From positions 186,001-250,000 of the forward strand of contig JACKHM010000004.1 of the NCBI GenBank assembly GCA_020638995.1: a DNA stretch of 64,000 bases, read 5' to 3'. The translations under genes and the position numbers were made by a program. This DNA comes from Planctomycetaceae bacterium. Lineage in GTDB: Bacteria > Planctomycetota > Planctomycetia > Pirellulales > Pirellulaceae. Below the pieces are notes generated by a model, which was not told where the DNA came from, searched no databases, and was given only the letters and a program-made list of their open reading frames with translations. How positions within the stretch are numbered: the first letter of the stretch is position 1; every line of letters starts with the position of its first letter. Shown one piece after another: positions 37,995 to 47,258 of this stretch.

Positions 37995-38405
37995 ATGAAT
38001 CGACAGCCGCCAGAACGATGCGTCTCCCTTGCCTGTCGCCAGAAACGTCGCGGTGCGGCGTTAATGATGGCGCTGTTCGTCATGACGATCTGCACGATGC
38101 TGGTGATTACGATTCTTGACACCCAAACTTTGCAATTCACGGCTCTTCGCAACACGGTTGACTATGACCGCGCCCGCTACCTCGCGGAATCGGGGATTCA
38201 GCACGCGCTGGCATTCATCGAACAGGATTATGACCTGATTGGAATTGATAAGTACGACGTACCTTGGACGAACGCACCGGACAGCAACAGTCAATACATG
38301 GCGGATCTGTCCGAAGGCGGTAACGGCACAGTTATCATTGCGGCGCAAGGTCGTTCCGGAAACTTTACTCGCCGCTTGGAAATTACGATCAAGATGGGTG
38401 GGTGA
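37995..38405 (+). CDS. GspK/PilX-like minor pilin
   Basis: 136 residues. A basic leader (RQKRRG) precedes AALMMALFVMTICTMLVITIL, an atypical hydrophobic helix of GspK/PilX type. It is followed by DYDRARYLAESGIQHALAFIEQD, the 'A.YLAEsGi..Al' signature of PilX/GspK proteins. It is much shorter than E. coli GspK and lacks the large alpha domain. The ATG at 37995 begins two bases after the previous stop. Confidence 0.8.
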   Translation: MNRQPPERCVSLACRQKRRGAALMMALFVMTICTMLVITILDTQTLQFTALRNTVDYDRARYLAESGIQHALAFIEQDYDLIGIDKYDVPWTNAPDSNSQYMADLSEGGNGTVIIAAQGRSGNFTRRLEITIKMGG

Positions 38406-38454
38406 ACGAGGTGCTAAACACTTCGAGCAACACGAGAGGTGAGTGAGACGAACA

Positions 38455-39987
38455 ATGACTCGAAAGAAAAATAGCAAGCGAAAGCTGCCCAATATAAAAG
38501 TAGCGATCGAGGTTCAGCGATCGAAGTTGACCTTGGTCGTTGCCAAGCAAAACGGCGATAAACTTGGCGAGATTCGTGGACATCACGTCGCGTGGCTCCA
38601 GGAAGCCGAGTCGCTTCGAAGCGAGGACGGTGTTCGCGAGTTGACCGCTGCGCTTACCATGCTCGTGGCAAAGGAGAAGTTGGCAGGCGCGATCGCCTAC
38701 GTGGCACTGGGCAGCGAACTCTGTGTGACGCGCGTTGCTGCCGGTGAAAATGAGTCACTACGCGCTGAAATGCGTAACTTGCGCGATCGTAGTAATCAGT
38801 ATTTGCTTCTAGGCGCAGGTGAGAAGGCAACCGCGGAAAGTACCCGAGCCATTGATGCCAAACATTCTCAGACGTGGCTCACCGTTGCGAACAAAGGAAC
38901 GCTCGATAACGTCGTCACCGCGATTCAAGATGCGGGCTTAGTCGTCGAACTCGTGGAGCATTCGCTGGTTGCGATGTGCCGCGCAGTTGGACGCACGGGA
39001 AGAGACCGCGACCGCCCCGTGATCGCGATCGATATTAACGAACGTGGTGTCGACTTGGGAGTGTCGTACCGGGGCCAACTGTTATTCGATTATCGACCTG
39101 GCGGCATCGACTCCAAGGAACGCATCGGCGAAATCGTCAGCCGACATTTGGACCGAATTCAGCGTTACTGCGCACGACAATTCCGGTATGCAACGGGCAA
39201 TATCTCGGAGGTATTGCTCTGCGGAAATCCAGAAGACCTGCCACAAGTCGCCCGTCAATTCGCTGGCTCCAACTTAAGTGCGGAGATCTTTGATCCGAAG
39301 ACTGTGTCACCGGACTCGGAGTACGCTGCCAGTTTTACTCTCAATGGGCACTATGTGGCGCCACTTGGGTCACTTGTCATCGAGCAAGAACAGTTAGATC
39401 GACCTTCAAGCGAACGAGGTCTGCCAGACTTGATGGACACCTATCGATCGCGTTTGAAAGAACCGCTCGCGCCTGCATTGCTTAAGGCCGCGTGGCCAAT
39501 TGCTGCCATGCTTCTGATTGCGGTGGGAATTCAAGGTGCCGCCAGCCTAGAGAAAGGAAAGGCCGTGGCTAGCGAAGAAGCACTCGCGGTGCTCGCCGCT
39601 GATCAGGAAAGCGTCGAACGAATGCGGCTTGAATCGGAGGTCTCCGCAGCGCAAATCAAATGTGTCGAAACCATCATCGCCGGCGTCGAGAAACCGACTT
39701 ACCACAAGTTGATTGCGGCCATCGGACAGAGTGCTCCAAACGGCGTGTGGCTCGAGTCGCTCCGCGTCGACGACGAAGGCCGGGTGTCAATTCAGGGACC
39801 GGGGAGAACGGATGATATGGTCTTCGGGTTTGTCGAGCAGCTAAAGAAACTGCCGATGCTGTCTGACGTTACACTTCAAGGCCAGCAACCGGTCCAGCTA
39901 CAGCAGGGACCGGCAATTCGCTTCGATATAAAATGTAAGTACGTCGAAAGTAACGATATTATCGAAAGGACGGCTAGTAATGATTGA
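38455..39987 (+). CDS. GspL-like protein (PilM-PilN fusion)
   Basis: 510 residues. The N-terminal part (about 1-330) resembles the actin-like PilM/GspL fold, with VAIEVQRSKLTLVV and PVIAIDINERGVDLGVSYRG as phosphate-binding strands. A single membrane helix near 350 (AWPIAAMLLIAVGIQGAASL) leads into coiled coil and a PilN-type ferredoxin-like domain (YHKLIAAIGQSAPNGVWLES, DDMVFGFVEQLKKLP). This order equals GspL, which couples the ATPase to the periplasmic parts. The ATG at 38455 is chosen after GAGAGGTGAGTGAGACGAAC. It overlaps the next gene by 8 bases. Confidence 0.85.
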   Translation: MTRKKNSKRKLPNIKVAIEVQRSKLTLVVAKQNGDKLGEIRGHHVAWLQEAESLRSEDGVRELTAALTMLVAKEKLAGAIAYVALGSELCVTRVAAGENESLRAEMRNLRDRSNQYLLLGAGEKATAESTRAIDAKHSQTWLTVANKGTLDNVVTAIQDAGLVVELVEHSLVAMCRAVGRTGRDRDRPVIAIDINERGVDLGVSYRGQLLFDYRPGGIDSKERIGEIVSRHLDRIQRYCARQFRYATGNISEVLLCGNPEDLPQVARQFAGSNLSAEIFDPKTVSPDSEYAASFTLNGHYVAPLGSLVIEQEQLDRPSSERGLPDLMDTYRSRLKEPLAPALLKAAWPIAAMLLIAVGIQGAASLEKGKAVASEEALAVLAADQESVERMRLESEVSAAQIKCVETIIAGVEKPTYHKLIAAIGQSAPNGVWLESLRVDDEGRVSIQGPGRTDDMVFGFVEQLKKLPMLSDVTLQGQQPVQLQQGPAIRFDIKCKYVESNDIIERTASND

Positions 39988-40624
39988 GCCGCTGTTACGC
40001 CGCTTTCTCGTTTACGAAAAACGCAAACAAGTCGTCATAATCGGCACGATTTTGACCGGGCTTGTGGTGGTTTGGCCCGCGACCGATGAATATATCGCGG
40101 CTCGTCAGCAGACGCAGGAATCGCAGTTGGCTGTCGAAGAAGCCGAACACGCCATCGCGAAGCGGCCTCAGTACGCGCAACTGCACCAACGTAAAACCCA
40201 AGAACTGGATGTTTTGGCGCAACGATTGGTCGGGGACCAGGCGGCGAGGAAGTTGCAAAGTGATGTTACGGAGTTAGGTCGGAAAACCGGTTGCACTGTA
40301 CTGCGGGCACAGTTGACCGATCCAGCGACTCGGACTTGGAACCAGAACGATCATCCAGTCGCCGGAACTAGCCTAAAAAACACAGGAGGTGAAACGCCAT
40401 TTCAACTGGAAACTCGACAGCTCTCTCTCTCAGTTACTGGGCCGATGAGTGGTTTGTACGCGTTTCTCGAAGGTTTACATCGAGTCGAGAAGGTCATCCA
40501 TCCACGTGCGATGTCCATCAAGGGTGGGGACTCGATGTCAGGCAATGATCAAGATACCGGTACGCTTGATTTACAACTGTTGTTGTTTGATCTGACAAAA
40601 AGAGAAATTGTTGTCGAGTCGTAG
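39980..40624 (+). CDS. GspM/PilO-like protein
   Basis: 214 residues. One N-terminal membrane helix (VVIIGTILTGLVVVWPATD, about 14-34) is followed by a coiled coil rich in Gln/Glu/Ala and a C-terminal ferredoxin-like domain (ETRQLSLSVTGPMSGLYAFL, LHRVEKVIHP, TLDLQLLLFDL). This is the layout of PilO/GspM, partner of GspL. Its ATG lies inside the end of gspL (8-base overlap), so translation is coupled. Confidence 0.82.
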   Translation: MIEPLLRRFLVYEKRKQVVIIGTILTGLVVVWPATDEYIAARQQTQESQLAVEEAEHAIAKRPQYAQLHQRKTQELDVLAQRLVGDQAARKLQSDVTELGRKTGCTVLRAQLTDPATRTWNQNDHPVAGTSLKNTGGETPFQLETRQLSLSVTGPMSGLYAFLEGLHRVEKVIHPRAMSIKGGDSMSGNDQDTGTLDLQLLLFDLTKREIVVES

Positions 40625-40684
40625 CGGTAGAAGGCAAGTAACTCTCGCTCATGGATTGGGCGAGAACGTGTCAGCGGAGGACAC

Positions 40685-42961
40685 ATGCAAACGCAACTTT
40701 ATCGAAATGGCAGCGCGCGGGGGCAGCGTTGGTGGTTGCGCGCTTTGTCCCGATTTCATATTTCCCATCTGTTGGTGTGCGCGCTCCTGGTTCAAGCGGT
40801 CGTCCCGCTGCAGGTCACTTTCGCGGTTGACGAGAACGCCGTTGTATCGCTTGAGACCAAGCTTGAGCAAAAGGGAACGATCATTCTACGAGACGCTTCG
40901 CTTGTCGAGTGGCTATTTGCGATTCAGAAGGAATGGGGCATCGATATCGTTGTCGGCAACGAGCTGCAGCGGGAAATCGTAAACGGGGCGTTCACCGATA
41001 CGACGCTGCGAGAGGTTTTGAACTCAATTCTTATCTCGCGCGGGTATGGATACCGCCAGGTCGGAAAGAGTCTGTTGATCGTCCGCCTCGATGATCTGAC
41101 CATTAAGCCGGATCAGCGCACGGTCTTGATTCCGCTCGAGTTTCTCGATCCTCAGGAGGTTGAAGCGAGTATTCAACTTCTGCTGTCACAACAAGGCCAA
41201 GTCCAATCGATCCCGTCTTCGAAAAGCTTGTTCATCATCGATACACCGGAAGTGATTGAACGGATTCGAAAGTTCCTGGACGAATTGGAGGCGAATGCCC
41301 GGCGTACGCAAGAACGCGAGCAGTCCGATGCTCAACCGTCGCAAATCGCTGTCCCCGGTGCAGCGGCAGGTGCAGTAGGCGTCGACGGTGGCGTCACGGT
41401 CCTCGAAGTTGAAGAACAAATCGAAGTCTTTCAACCTCAGTACGTCACGGCAACGGCGCTTGCAGAGACGTTGCAAAGTCTAGTTCTCGACGCACGAGTG
41501 ACTCCGAATCTTGAGGAGAACAAGGTCATCGTTGCGGCTTCCCCTCAAGGAATCGAGACAGCGAGACAGCTCCTAGCGCGACTGGATGTTCCACGAAAGC
41601 AAGTTCGCATCACAGCTTATATGTACGACGTTAACGTCAAAGTCCTGGAGAAGCTAGGGTTCAACTGGTCGAACGTCGGGCGAGGGCGAATCAATGGCTC
41701 TGGCGATCCGCAATCGCTGTTTGATTTTAGCAACAACTCCTTTCAAGGTGCGGCACCAGCGGCAGCGGCAACAACAACGACAACAACTGATCCGGCAGCT
41801 ACGACAGGCACAACAGGTACCGCGGGAACTGCTGCAACAGCCGTTGCTTCGACCGCGGTTGGTGGGTTGGTAACTTTGCAGAATCTTAGTCGGCATTTCG
41901 ACTTCAAGACGGTGATCCAGGCACTGGAGCAGACGGATGGAGCTCGGCTATTGGCTCGTCCGAACATCATGGCTTACGATCGCATGGAAGCACGCTTTCA
42001 GAGCGTCCAGGAGATCCCAGTTCAGCAACTCACTCAGACACAGCAGGGTGGGAATATTGGTACAACTCAATTTCGTGAAGCGGGAATTACGCTGACGGTG
42101 ACGCCGCAGATCATGGACGACAATTCGGTCTTGCTGCAAGTCACTCCGGAGTTCAGCGTCTTGAACGGTTTCAACAATGGGCAGCCGATCATTGATCGAC
42201 GCTCTGCCACCACTCGATTGAAACTGAAAGATGGAGAGGCTTCAGTTATCGGTGGATTAGTTCGCCGCAACGAAGTCGAATCAAAGGCTGGCTTGCCGGG
42301 CATCATGCATTGGAAGTACATCGGCGTCTTTTTTCGTGGTCACGATACGACGATTTCGGAGAGCGAACTCGTCGTCTTTATTCGCGCCGAGGTAGTCGAC
42401 GTTGATTATCACGGTGAAGTCCGGGATTTGATGGCACACTCGACGGTCAATGACCTCGTCGAGCAGATTCCTTTTGCCACTCCGGCACCTATTATCGAGG
42501 ACTGTTGTGATCCGTATTGTCCTTACCACAACCCACGACCTCGATACGCGGGCGACCTCATCGGTGTGCAACCAACGCATGACTACGAATACTACCACCC
42601 CTCACCTTCGCCAACCTACGAAGGATTGCCTCCTCCGACCGAGCCCGTAATGGAGCCTCAGCTACAGGAAACGCCAGCTCCTGCCACCACGCTACCGCAG
42701 AATCTGGACAATTTGGATATCCGGATACCACCGCCAGTGATCATCGACGAGATGGCTCGCCGTTACCAGCGGAATCGGTCAAATGTTGCTCGTTTGCCTG
42801 ATGTCCGCCAAACAGCTCCGCGACAGGCAGAGCGACCACCGATCGTCGTGCGGCCATACCGACAAGCCGCAGCTCCTATGACCAGCGGAGCCGCCTATCG
42901 TACCGCAACAACCGCCAATCGAACGCCGCCTACCTCAACGTACTCACTCCCGCCACGATAG
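40685..42961 (+). CDS. Secretin (GspD/PilQ-type outer-membrane channel)
   Basis: 758 residues. An N-terminal export signal (hydrophobic about 27-42) is followed by an N0/STN-like domain (about 60-125, IILRDASLVEWLFAIQKEWG), two NolW-type N domains (about 135-200 and 245-330) and a Thr/Ala low-complexity insert (about 355-390). The secretin core (about 400-590) contains ARLLARPNIMAYD, GITLTVTPQIMDDNSVLLQV and DGEASVIGGLVRR. A Pro-rich 120-residue tail follows. It forms the outer-membrane gate of the system. GCGGAGGACAC precedes the ATG. It is the last gene of the cluster. Confidence 0.92.
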   Translation: MQTQLYRNGSARGQRWWLRALSRFHISHLLVCALLVQAVVPLQVTFAVDENAVVSLETKLEQKGTIILRDASLVEWLFAIQKEWGIDIVVGNELQREIVNGAFTDTTLREVLNSILISRGYGYRQVGKSLLIVRLDDLTIKPDQRTVLIPLEFLDPQEVEASIQLLLSQQGQVQSIPSSKSLFIIDTPEVIERIRKFLDELEANARRTQEREQSDAQPSQIAVPGAAAGAVGVDGGVTVLEVEEQIEVFQPQYVTATALAETLQSLVLDARVTPNLEENKVIVAASPQGIETARQLLARLDVPRKQVRITAYMYDVNVKVLEKLGFNWSNVGRGRINGSGDPQSLFDFSNNSFQGAAPAAAATTTTTTDPAATTGTTGTAGTAATAVASTAVGGLVTLQNLSRHFDFKTVIQALEQTDGARLLARPNIMAYDRMEARFQSVQEIPVQQLTQTQQGGNIGTTQFREAGITLTVTPQIMDDNSVLLQVTPEFSVLNGFNNGQPIIDRRSATTRLKLKDGEASVIGGLVRRNEVESKAGLPGIMHWKYIGVFFRGHDTTISESELVVFIRAEVVDVDYHGEVRDLMAHSTVNDLVEQIPFATPAPIIEDCCDPYCPYHNPRPRYAGDLIGVQPTHDYEYYHPSPSPTYEGLPPPTEPVMEPQLQETPAPATTLPQNLDNLDIRIPPPVIIDEMARRYQRNRSNVARLPDVRQTAPRQAERPPIVVRPYRQAAAPMTSGAAYRTATTANRTPPTSTYSLPPR

Positions 42962-43006
42962 CTCATGACGTTGCTTCACGTTTGATCGCCGTATCCGCTG
43001 GACCAA

Positions 43007-44818
43007 TCAGGTTGCATCGAAACGAAATGGTTGATGGGCGCGATAGCCAGAGATACGGTCGCGAATCTTAGTGGCGATCCCATCTAATTGTTCTGAACAT
43101 GCGAGTGCCTGCTCCGCGACAGCAATTGCTGTATCGAAGTCACCGCATTCGGCATGTGCGATCGCTAGCGCGTCCAGGACTTCGACAGAGTGAGGATACT
43201 TTTCCTGCAAATGCTGCGCAATTCGCAGGGCTTCTTTCCCGTTCCTGAGCTCATCTTGTTCGCACCCGGCGAGAAGCCAGACGAGCCGTAGACGCGCCTT
43301 GGCATGATCCGGTTCTAGCTGCAAGACGCGGCGAAAGCAGCGCGCTGCTTCGGTTGGATCACGATGAAGGCATAAGTACGCTTCACCGGCGTCGAACAAG
43401 ACGCTCCAATCGCCGCACCAGCGCGACACCATCTCGCCCGTCACTCGCTTTGCGGTTGCTCGATCGACACGCGAGAACTCGAACGCCAACCACGTCCACG
43501 CGCGTGGATTGTCCGGCCGGGCCTCGACCGCCTGTGTCCACAATTTCAATGGATCAGCGTATTCGCGGTTTCGATCGATGCTGCGTAGACTCAGCATCAA
43601 GGCTGCTGGTAGCACAAGGCCAAGTGTAAGGCCGCGAGTTGCGATAGGACTCGAAAGCCACGCAATGGGTAATGCGTTACTGCCTCGCCGTCGGCAATAA
43701 CAAGCGAAGCGATCTGCTCCTGTCCATAAACCAAGAACTATAAGTACGACCATCGCGGCAAGTGGAAGATACAGTCGGCGTTCAGCGCCGACTTCCGAAG
43801 TGATGGGAAGAAAACTCGATGTCGGCGCCAGAAGCAGCACGACCGCCAGGGCGAGATATCCGATGACGGGACGTCTTCGATAGATGATCGCAATTGTTAG
43901 AAGGACCGTGCTGATCGCGATGACTGCCGGGGCCGCTTCCAGCCATGCCACCTCTCGCGGTCGACCGTAGTCAATCACCAGTGCATCAGGCCAAACGACG
44001 AGGCGAAAATACTGGATGATCAGGAGGCTTTGATTTAGTGCGTATTGCGTCACCGAGACATCATCGCTCACCCCGACGGTTGCGGATCGCGGCAGCAAGT
44101 ACAAGAGACTCGCCAGCGGTATCCAGCAGCTGCACACTGTCGCGTATAGTCTCCAACGCTCTCGAATCAGAATGCGAATCGAACTCGGTGAGAATGTCGC
44201 GTCAAGCAGGATGATCAGCATCGGTCCAACTGCCGCGATTTCCTTGCAGCATACCGCCGTCCAGCAGCTTGCGCCTGCAGCGACAATCCAACGACCGCGG
44301 TACTGTGTTTCGCAAGCACGAATTGCACAATACAGTGACAGCAGAATGAACAACGCGGCCATGGATTCAGATCGCTGCGAAACATAATTCACGCACTCGG
44401 TTTGCAACGGGTGTATCATCCACAGCAGGGCGCTGGCGACAGCAATGAGCGCCGAATCGGCCTGCCGTTCCTGAGACCATCGCAACATCGCTTGCCGCAC
44501 GACGCTAAAGAGCATCACTGCGCACATTAGATGTACCGTCAGGTTGAATGCATGGTATCCGGCCGGATTCGTCCCTGAGATGGAGTAATTGAGCACAAAT
44601 GATAAACCGACGAGGGGTCGGCCTTTGATCGGCAGGTCGATTTGTGGCGCGAGCCAGTTCGCGGAACTGATATCGAGCGCCTGTCCATCGATAAACAGCA
44701 AGTCGTCGAACACGAACGCACTGGTCAGACAGTTGACGTATACGATCAACCCGATCAGAAGAAGCGTTAGAACCGCCAAGCGGTCGATGCGACCGAAAGT
44801 GATCGGAGGGCGTGGCAT
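43007..44818 (-). CDS. TMTC/DUF1736-like membrane protein with TPR repeats
   Basis: About 603 residues. Roughly ten membrane helices occupy the first 420 residues, with NCLTSAFVFDDLLFID after helix 1 (an acidic pair as in GT-C glycosyltransferases) and YVSQRSESMAALFILLSLYC later. The C-terminal 170 residues are TPR-like (AWTWLAFEFSRV, AARCFRRVLQLEPDHAKARL, VLDALAIAHAECGDFDTAI). Eukaryotic TMTC proteins of this layout are O-mannosyltransferases; whether this one transfers sugar is inference. The ATG at 44818 removes a non-hydrophobic 63-residue extension that would overlap the upstream gene. Confidence 0.78.
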   Translation of the reverse strand: MPRPPITFGRIDRLAVLTLLLIGLIVYVNCLTSAFVFDDLLFIDGQALDISSANWLAPQIDLPIKGRPLVGLSFVLNYSISGTNPAGYHAFNLTVHLMCAVMLFSVVRQAMLRWSQERQADSALIAVASALLWMIHPLQTECVNYVSQRSESMAALFILLSLYCAIRACETQYRGRWIVAAGASCWTAVCCKEIAAVGPMLIILLDATFSPSSIRILIRERWRLYATVCSCWIPLASLLYLLPRSATVGVSDDVSVTQYALNQSLLIIQYFRLVVWPDALVIDYGRPREVAWLEAAPAVIAISTVLLTIAIIYRRRPVIGYLALAVVLLLAPTSSFLPITSEVGAERRLYLPLAAMVVLIVLGLWTGADRFACYCRRRGSNALPIAWLSSPIATRGLTLGLVLPAALMLSLRSIDRNREYADPLKLWTQAVEARPDNPRAWTWLAFEFSRVDRATAKRVTGEMVSRWCGDWSVLFDAGEAYLCLHRDPTEAARCFRRVLQLEPDHAKARLRLVWLLAGCEQDELRNGKEALRIAQHLQEKYPHSVEVLDALAIAHAECGDFDTAIAVAEQALACSEQLDGIATKIRDRISGYRAHQPFRFDAT

Positions 44819-44975
44819 CACGGTAATCGCGGTGGGAAGTGTGGGGAGGGAGTATGTGGTCTGTTGGAATGTAGCATTCGAAATGTTGGCTCCAGATGCG
44901 GCATCGACGCAGGTCCGTTGCAATCGAAAGTATCCCGATAAGTCGTACAACTCGACGGCGGCGTTAGACGACAGA

Positions 44976-47030
44976 TTACCTATCGCCCCTTTGCGTCTGC
45001 AGGGCACGTCTTGTCGCCCACGATAGGCTGTCTAGTTCGGCTGGGAGGCCGCTTAACGCCGTTTGTAACTCGTCGTGAGAGACTTGATAGATCAAGATCG
45101 AGCCGCCTACCTGATCATCGGGTTCGCGGTGCCTCAAATGCGCCGCAAGCCGCCGTGCGCGAAGGGCGTCGAGTTGCTGCCTCGCACCTGAGTCGATCGG
45201 CTCCCCTGTCGCTGCGGCATGTGATTTGAGTTCCTGATAACTCGCCTCGTATTCACGATTCCACCGACCCGGAGCAAATCCGTAAACCGACTGCAAGCAC
45301 GTTGCGCTGATACAGTATGTGCCGGCGGTAAATTCTGTCGGCTCAGACGGCAACGATAGAAGCGGCAAAGGTGTGGCCTCAATTTCGTAGTATCCTGGTC
45401 TTGATGTGCCGAAGTAAGCAAGGAAGATCGGTTCATCATCAGTCGTGTTCACGTCCAGCCACTTCTTTAACGAGGGCAAATCTTGCCCCCAGTCGAGACT
45501 GCTATCTACCAGGTGACGATATCCTTCGCCGCGAGGCACGGACTGATTGAAGTAGCTGAGATAGTGCGGGAAAGCCGCAAACGACTCTGCCGCGAACCAA
45601 ATCAGCAAAAGTGCGATCGTACCAGCCGCAATCCATGTCTCTTTGCGGCACCATTTTGCGGCCCCTCCCGCCAACACAAACATGAGCGGATACGTTGGCA
45701 AGATGTGGCGATGCCCGATGTTTAGCTGTGTCCCGAGAAAAACACTCCACAATAGGACCAGTGCGATACTGATCGGTATTAGCTGATATGCGGCCTGCCA
45801 ACCTGCGTTCGCGAAGGACCCTCTATTAGAACGAACGGCGTGTCCTGATACGCAGGGCACGAATCCCAATGCCAGTATTCCAAACAAGGGAAGCGGTGTC
45901 TTGACGGCTAGGCAGTAGGGGAAAAAGTGCCGCCAGCCTGTGGTCTGATAATCGCCATTGAGAAATGCCGACCGTTCCTCGTGGGCCGCGACGAAGGCCG
46001 CGCCGTACAAGTACGCTTCTGGCAGAACTTTATATTTCGCCAACCAGCCCGCTGTCCTACCGACAACACCGCTCTTACCTGCAACGGTTTCGATGTCTTG
46101 AAACTTGTAAAACGCATGATCGGCGTTGGGAGATGCGGAAAATCGAAACCCATATGCGGCCCACACCGACGAGTAGGCCATGAGCCCAATGCAGATGGTG
46201 ACCGCAACGACATAGAGACGTCGTGAGCGTTGCGTGGCGAGTTCGTACGCCAAATGATGCGGAACACGGACGACGATCACTTGTCGCGGCGTTAGCGTGA
46301 TCAAGGCCAGCACAATCGAGATGGGAAGTATTAGTACCGCTGATGTTTTACACAGAAACAACCCGGAAACCGCGCCCGCACCGACTGCCAGCCGCGTCAG
46401 CGAGAAGCGGTGCAACAACTCCCACACTGCCCATACGGACGCGGCAAAAAAGAAGGTTGTCAAGAGATCCGAAGTTGCGAGTCGACCGTGCGCCAACATC
46501 GTCGGAGAGAGCACGCATAGTAACAGCGAGATCAATCCACCAACCGCTCCGAACAGACTGCGCGACCAAAAGAATACCAAACCGCAAACTGCGATGCTGA
46601 CGATCCCAATTGCCGTGCGGGTTGCGAGCAAGATCTTCCCTGCATCGTTTCCGAGTGTGTGAAAGAACTCATCGCCAATCTGCCACAGATCGGAGCTTTG
46701 CCATGTCGGCGAATCAAGCTCGGGAAATCGTAGTTCAGGGAAAAACGTGATCAGCGGCAGTGTCATCCAGCGTTGCGGAAGATTACCATTCTCCGGATGC
46801 AGTCGATAATCGTTCAGCGTCCAGTATGAGTATCCGGCGGTAATGTGTGCGATTTCGTCGTACGTCGCAGACTTTTGCTGGATACTTCCGATGGCCAACA
46901 CAATGTGCAAGCAACCACACCCAATCACGACGGCGGTCAGTAAATAGACTCGCCATGACTCGGGAATTCTTACCGAGTCGGGTTTCCAGTGTGGCAACCG
47001 TCTACGTGAGGGAATCATCGAGCAGCTCAT
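44976..47030 (-). CDS. PMT/ArnT-like (GT-C) membrane glycosyltransferase
   Basis: 684 residues with about eleven predicted membrane helices. After the first helix stands ATYDEIAHITAGYSYWTLND, the acidic loop typical of GT39/GT83 enzymes that use polyprenyl-phosphate sugars. A later periplasmic loop has HFFPYCLAVKTPLPL and the C-terminal domain begins with DSSLDWGQDLP, both usual in this family in planctomycetes. It likely transfers a sugar to protein or lipid at the outer face of the inner membrane. It lies 157 bases upstream of the TMTC-like gene, so the two may be a glycosylation operon. The ATG four codons in is an alternative start. Confidence 0.82.
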   Translation of the reverse strand: MSCSMIPSRRRLPHWKPDSVRIPESWRVYLLTAVVIGCGCLHIVLAIGSIQQKSATYDEIAHITAGYSYWTLNDYRLHPENGNLPQRWMTLPLITFFPELRFPELDSPTWQSSDLWQIGDEFFHTLGNDAGKILLATRTAIGIVSIAVCGLVFFWSRSLFGAVGGLISLLLCVLSPTMLAHGRLATSDLLTTFFFAASVWAVWELLHRFSLTRLAVGAGAVSGLFLCKTSAVLILPISIVLALITLTPRQVIVVRVPHHLAYELATQRSRRLYVVAVTICIGLMAYSSVWAAYGFRFSASPNADHAFYKFQDIETVAGKSGVVGRTAGWLAKYKVLPEAYLYGAAFVAAHEERSAFLNGDYQTTGWRHFFPYCLAVKTPLPLFGILALGFVPCVSGHAVRSNRGSFANAGWQAAYQLIPISIALVLLWSVFLGTQLNIGHRHILPTYPLMFVLAGGAAKWCRKETWIAAGTIALLLIWFAAESFAAFPHYLSYFNQSVPRGEGYRHLVDSSLDWGQDLPSLKKWLDVNTTDDEPIFLAYFGTSRPGYYEIEATPLPLLSLPSEPTEFTAGTYCISATCLQSVYGFAPGRWNREYEASYQELKSHAAATGEPIDSGARQQLDALRARRLAAHLRHREPDDQVGGSILIYQVSHDELQTALSGLPAELDSLSWATRRALQTQRGDR

Positions 47031-47192
47031 CGGTGGCGGACATGTACTACAAGACCTCTCGGTTCTCGAAGCAATCGTACGTCACAGAACCCCGAACACC
47101 TCGACCACATCCCTAAAACTTGCGTTGACCGGCACGAAACGTGTTAGCGGTCAAGCTCGCACATTAATTAGAATCGACGCAGAAAACAAAAA

Positions 47193-47223
47193 AGCGAGGC
47201 GAACCAGCAGGATTCGCCTCGCT
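47193..47223 (-). terminator. Rho-independent terminator (bidirectional) after the DUF1080 gene
   Basis: AGCGAGGCGAA (47193-47203) pairs perfectly with TTCGCCTCGCT (47213-47223) around a 9-nt loop. An A-run lies on its left (T-run on the minus strand), so it terminates the leftward DUF1080 transcript, whose stop is at 47259. The right side (ATTAAA) gives little support for termination in the other direction. Confidence 0.8.
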
Positions 47224-47258
47224 ATTAAATCGGTTTGACGTCCGCGCGCGGGCGGGCA

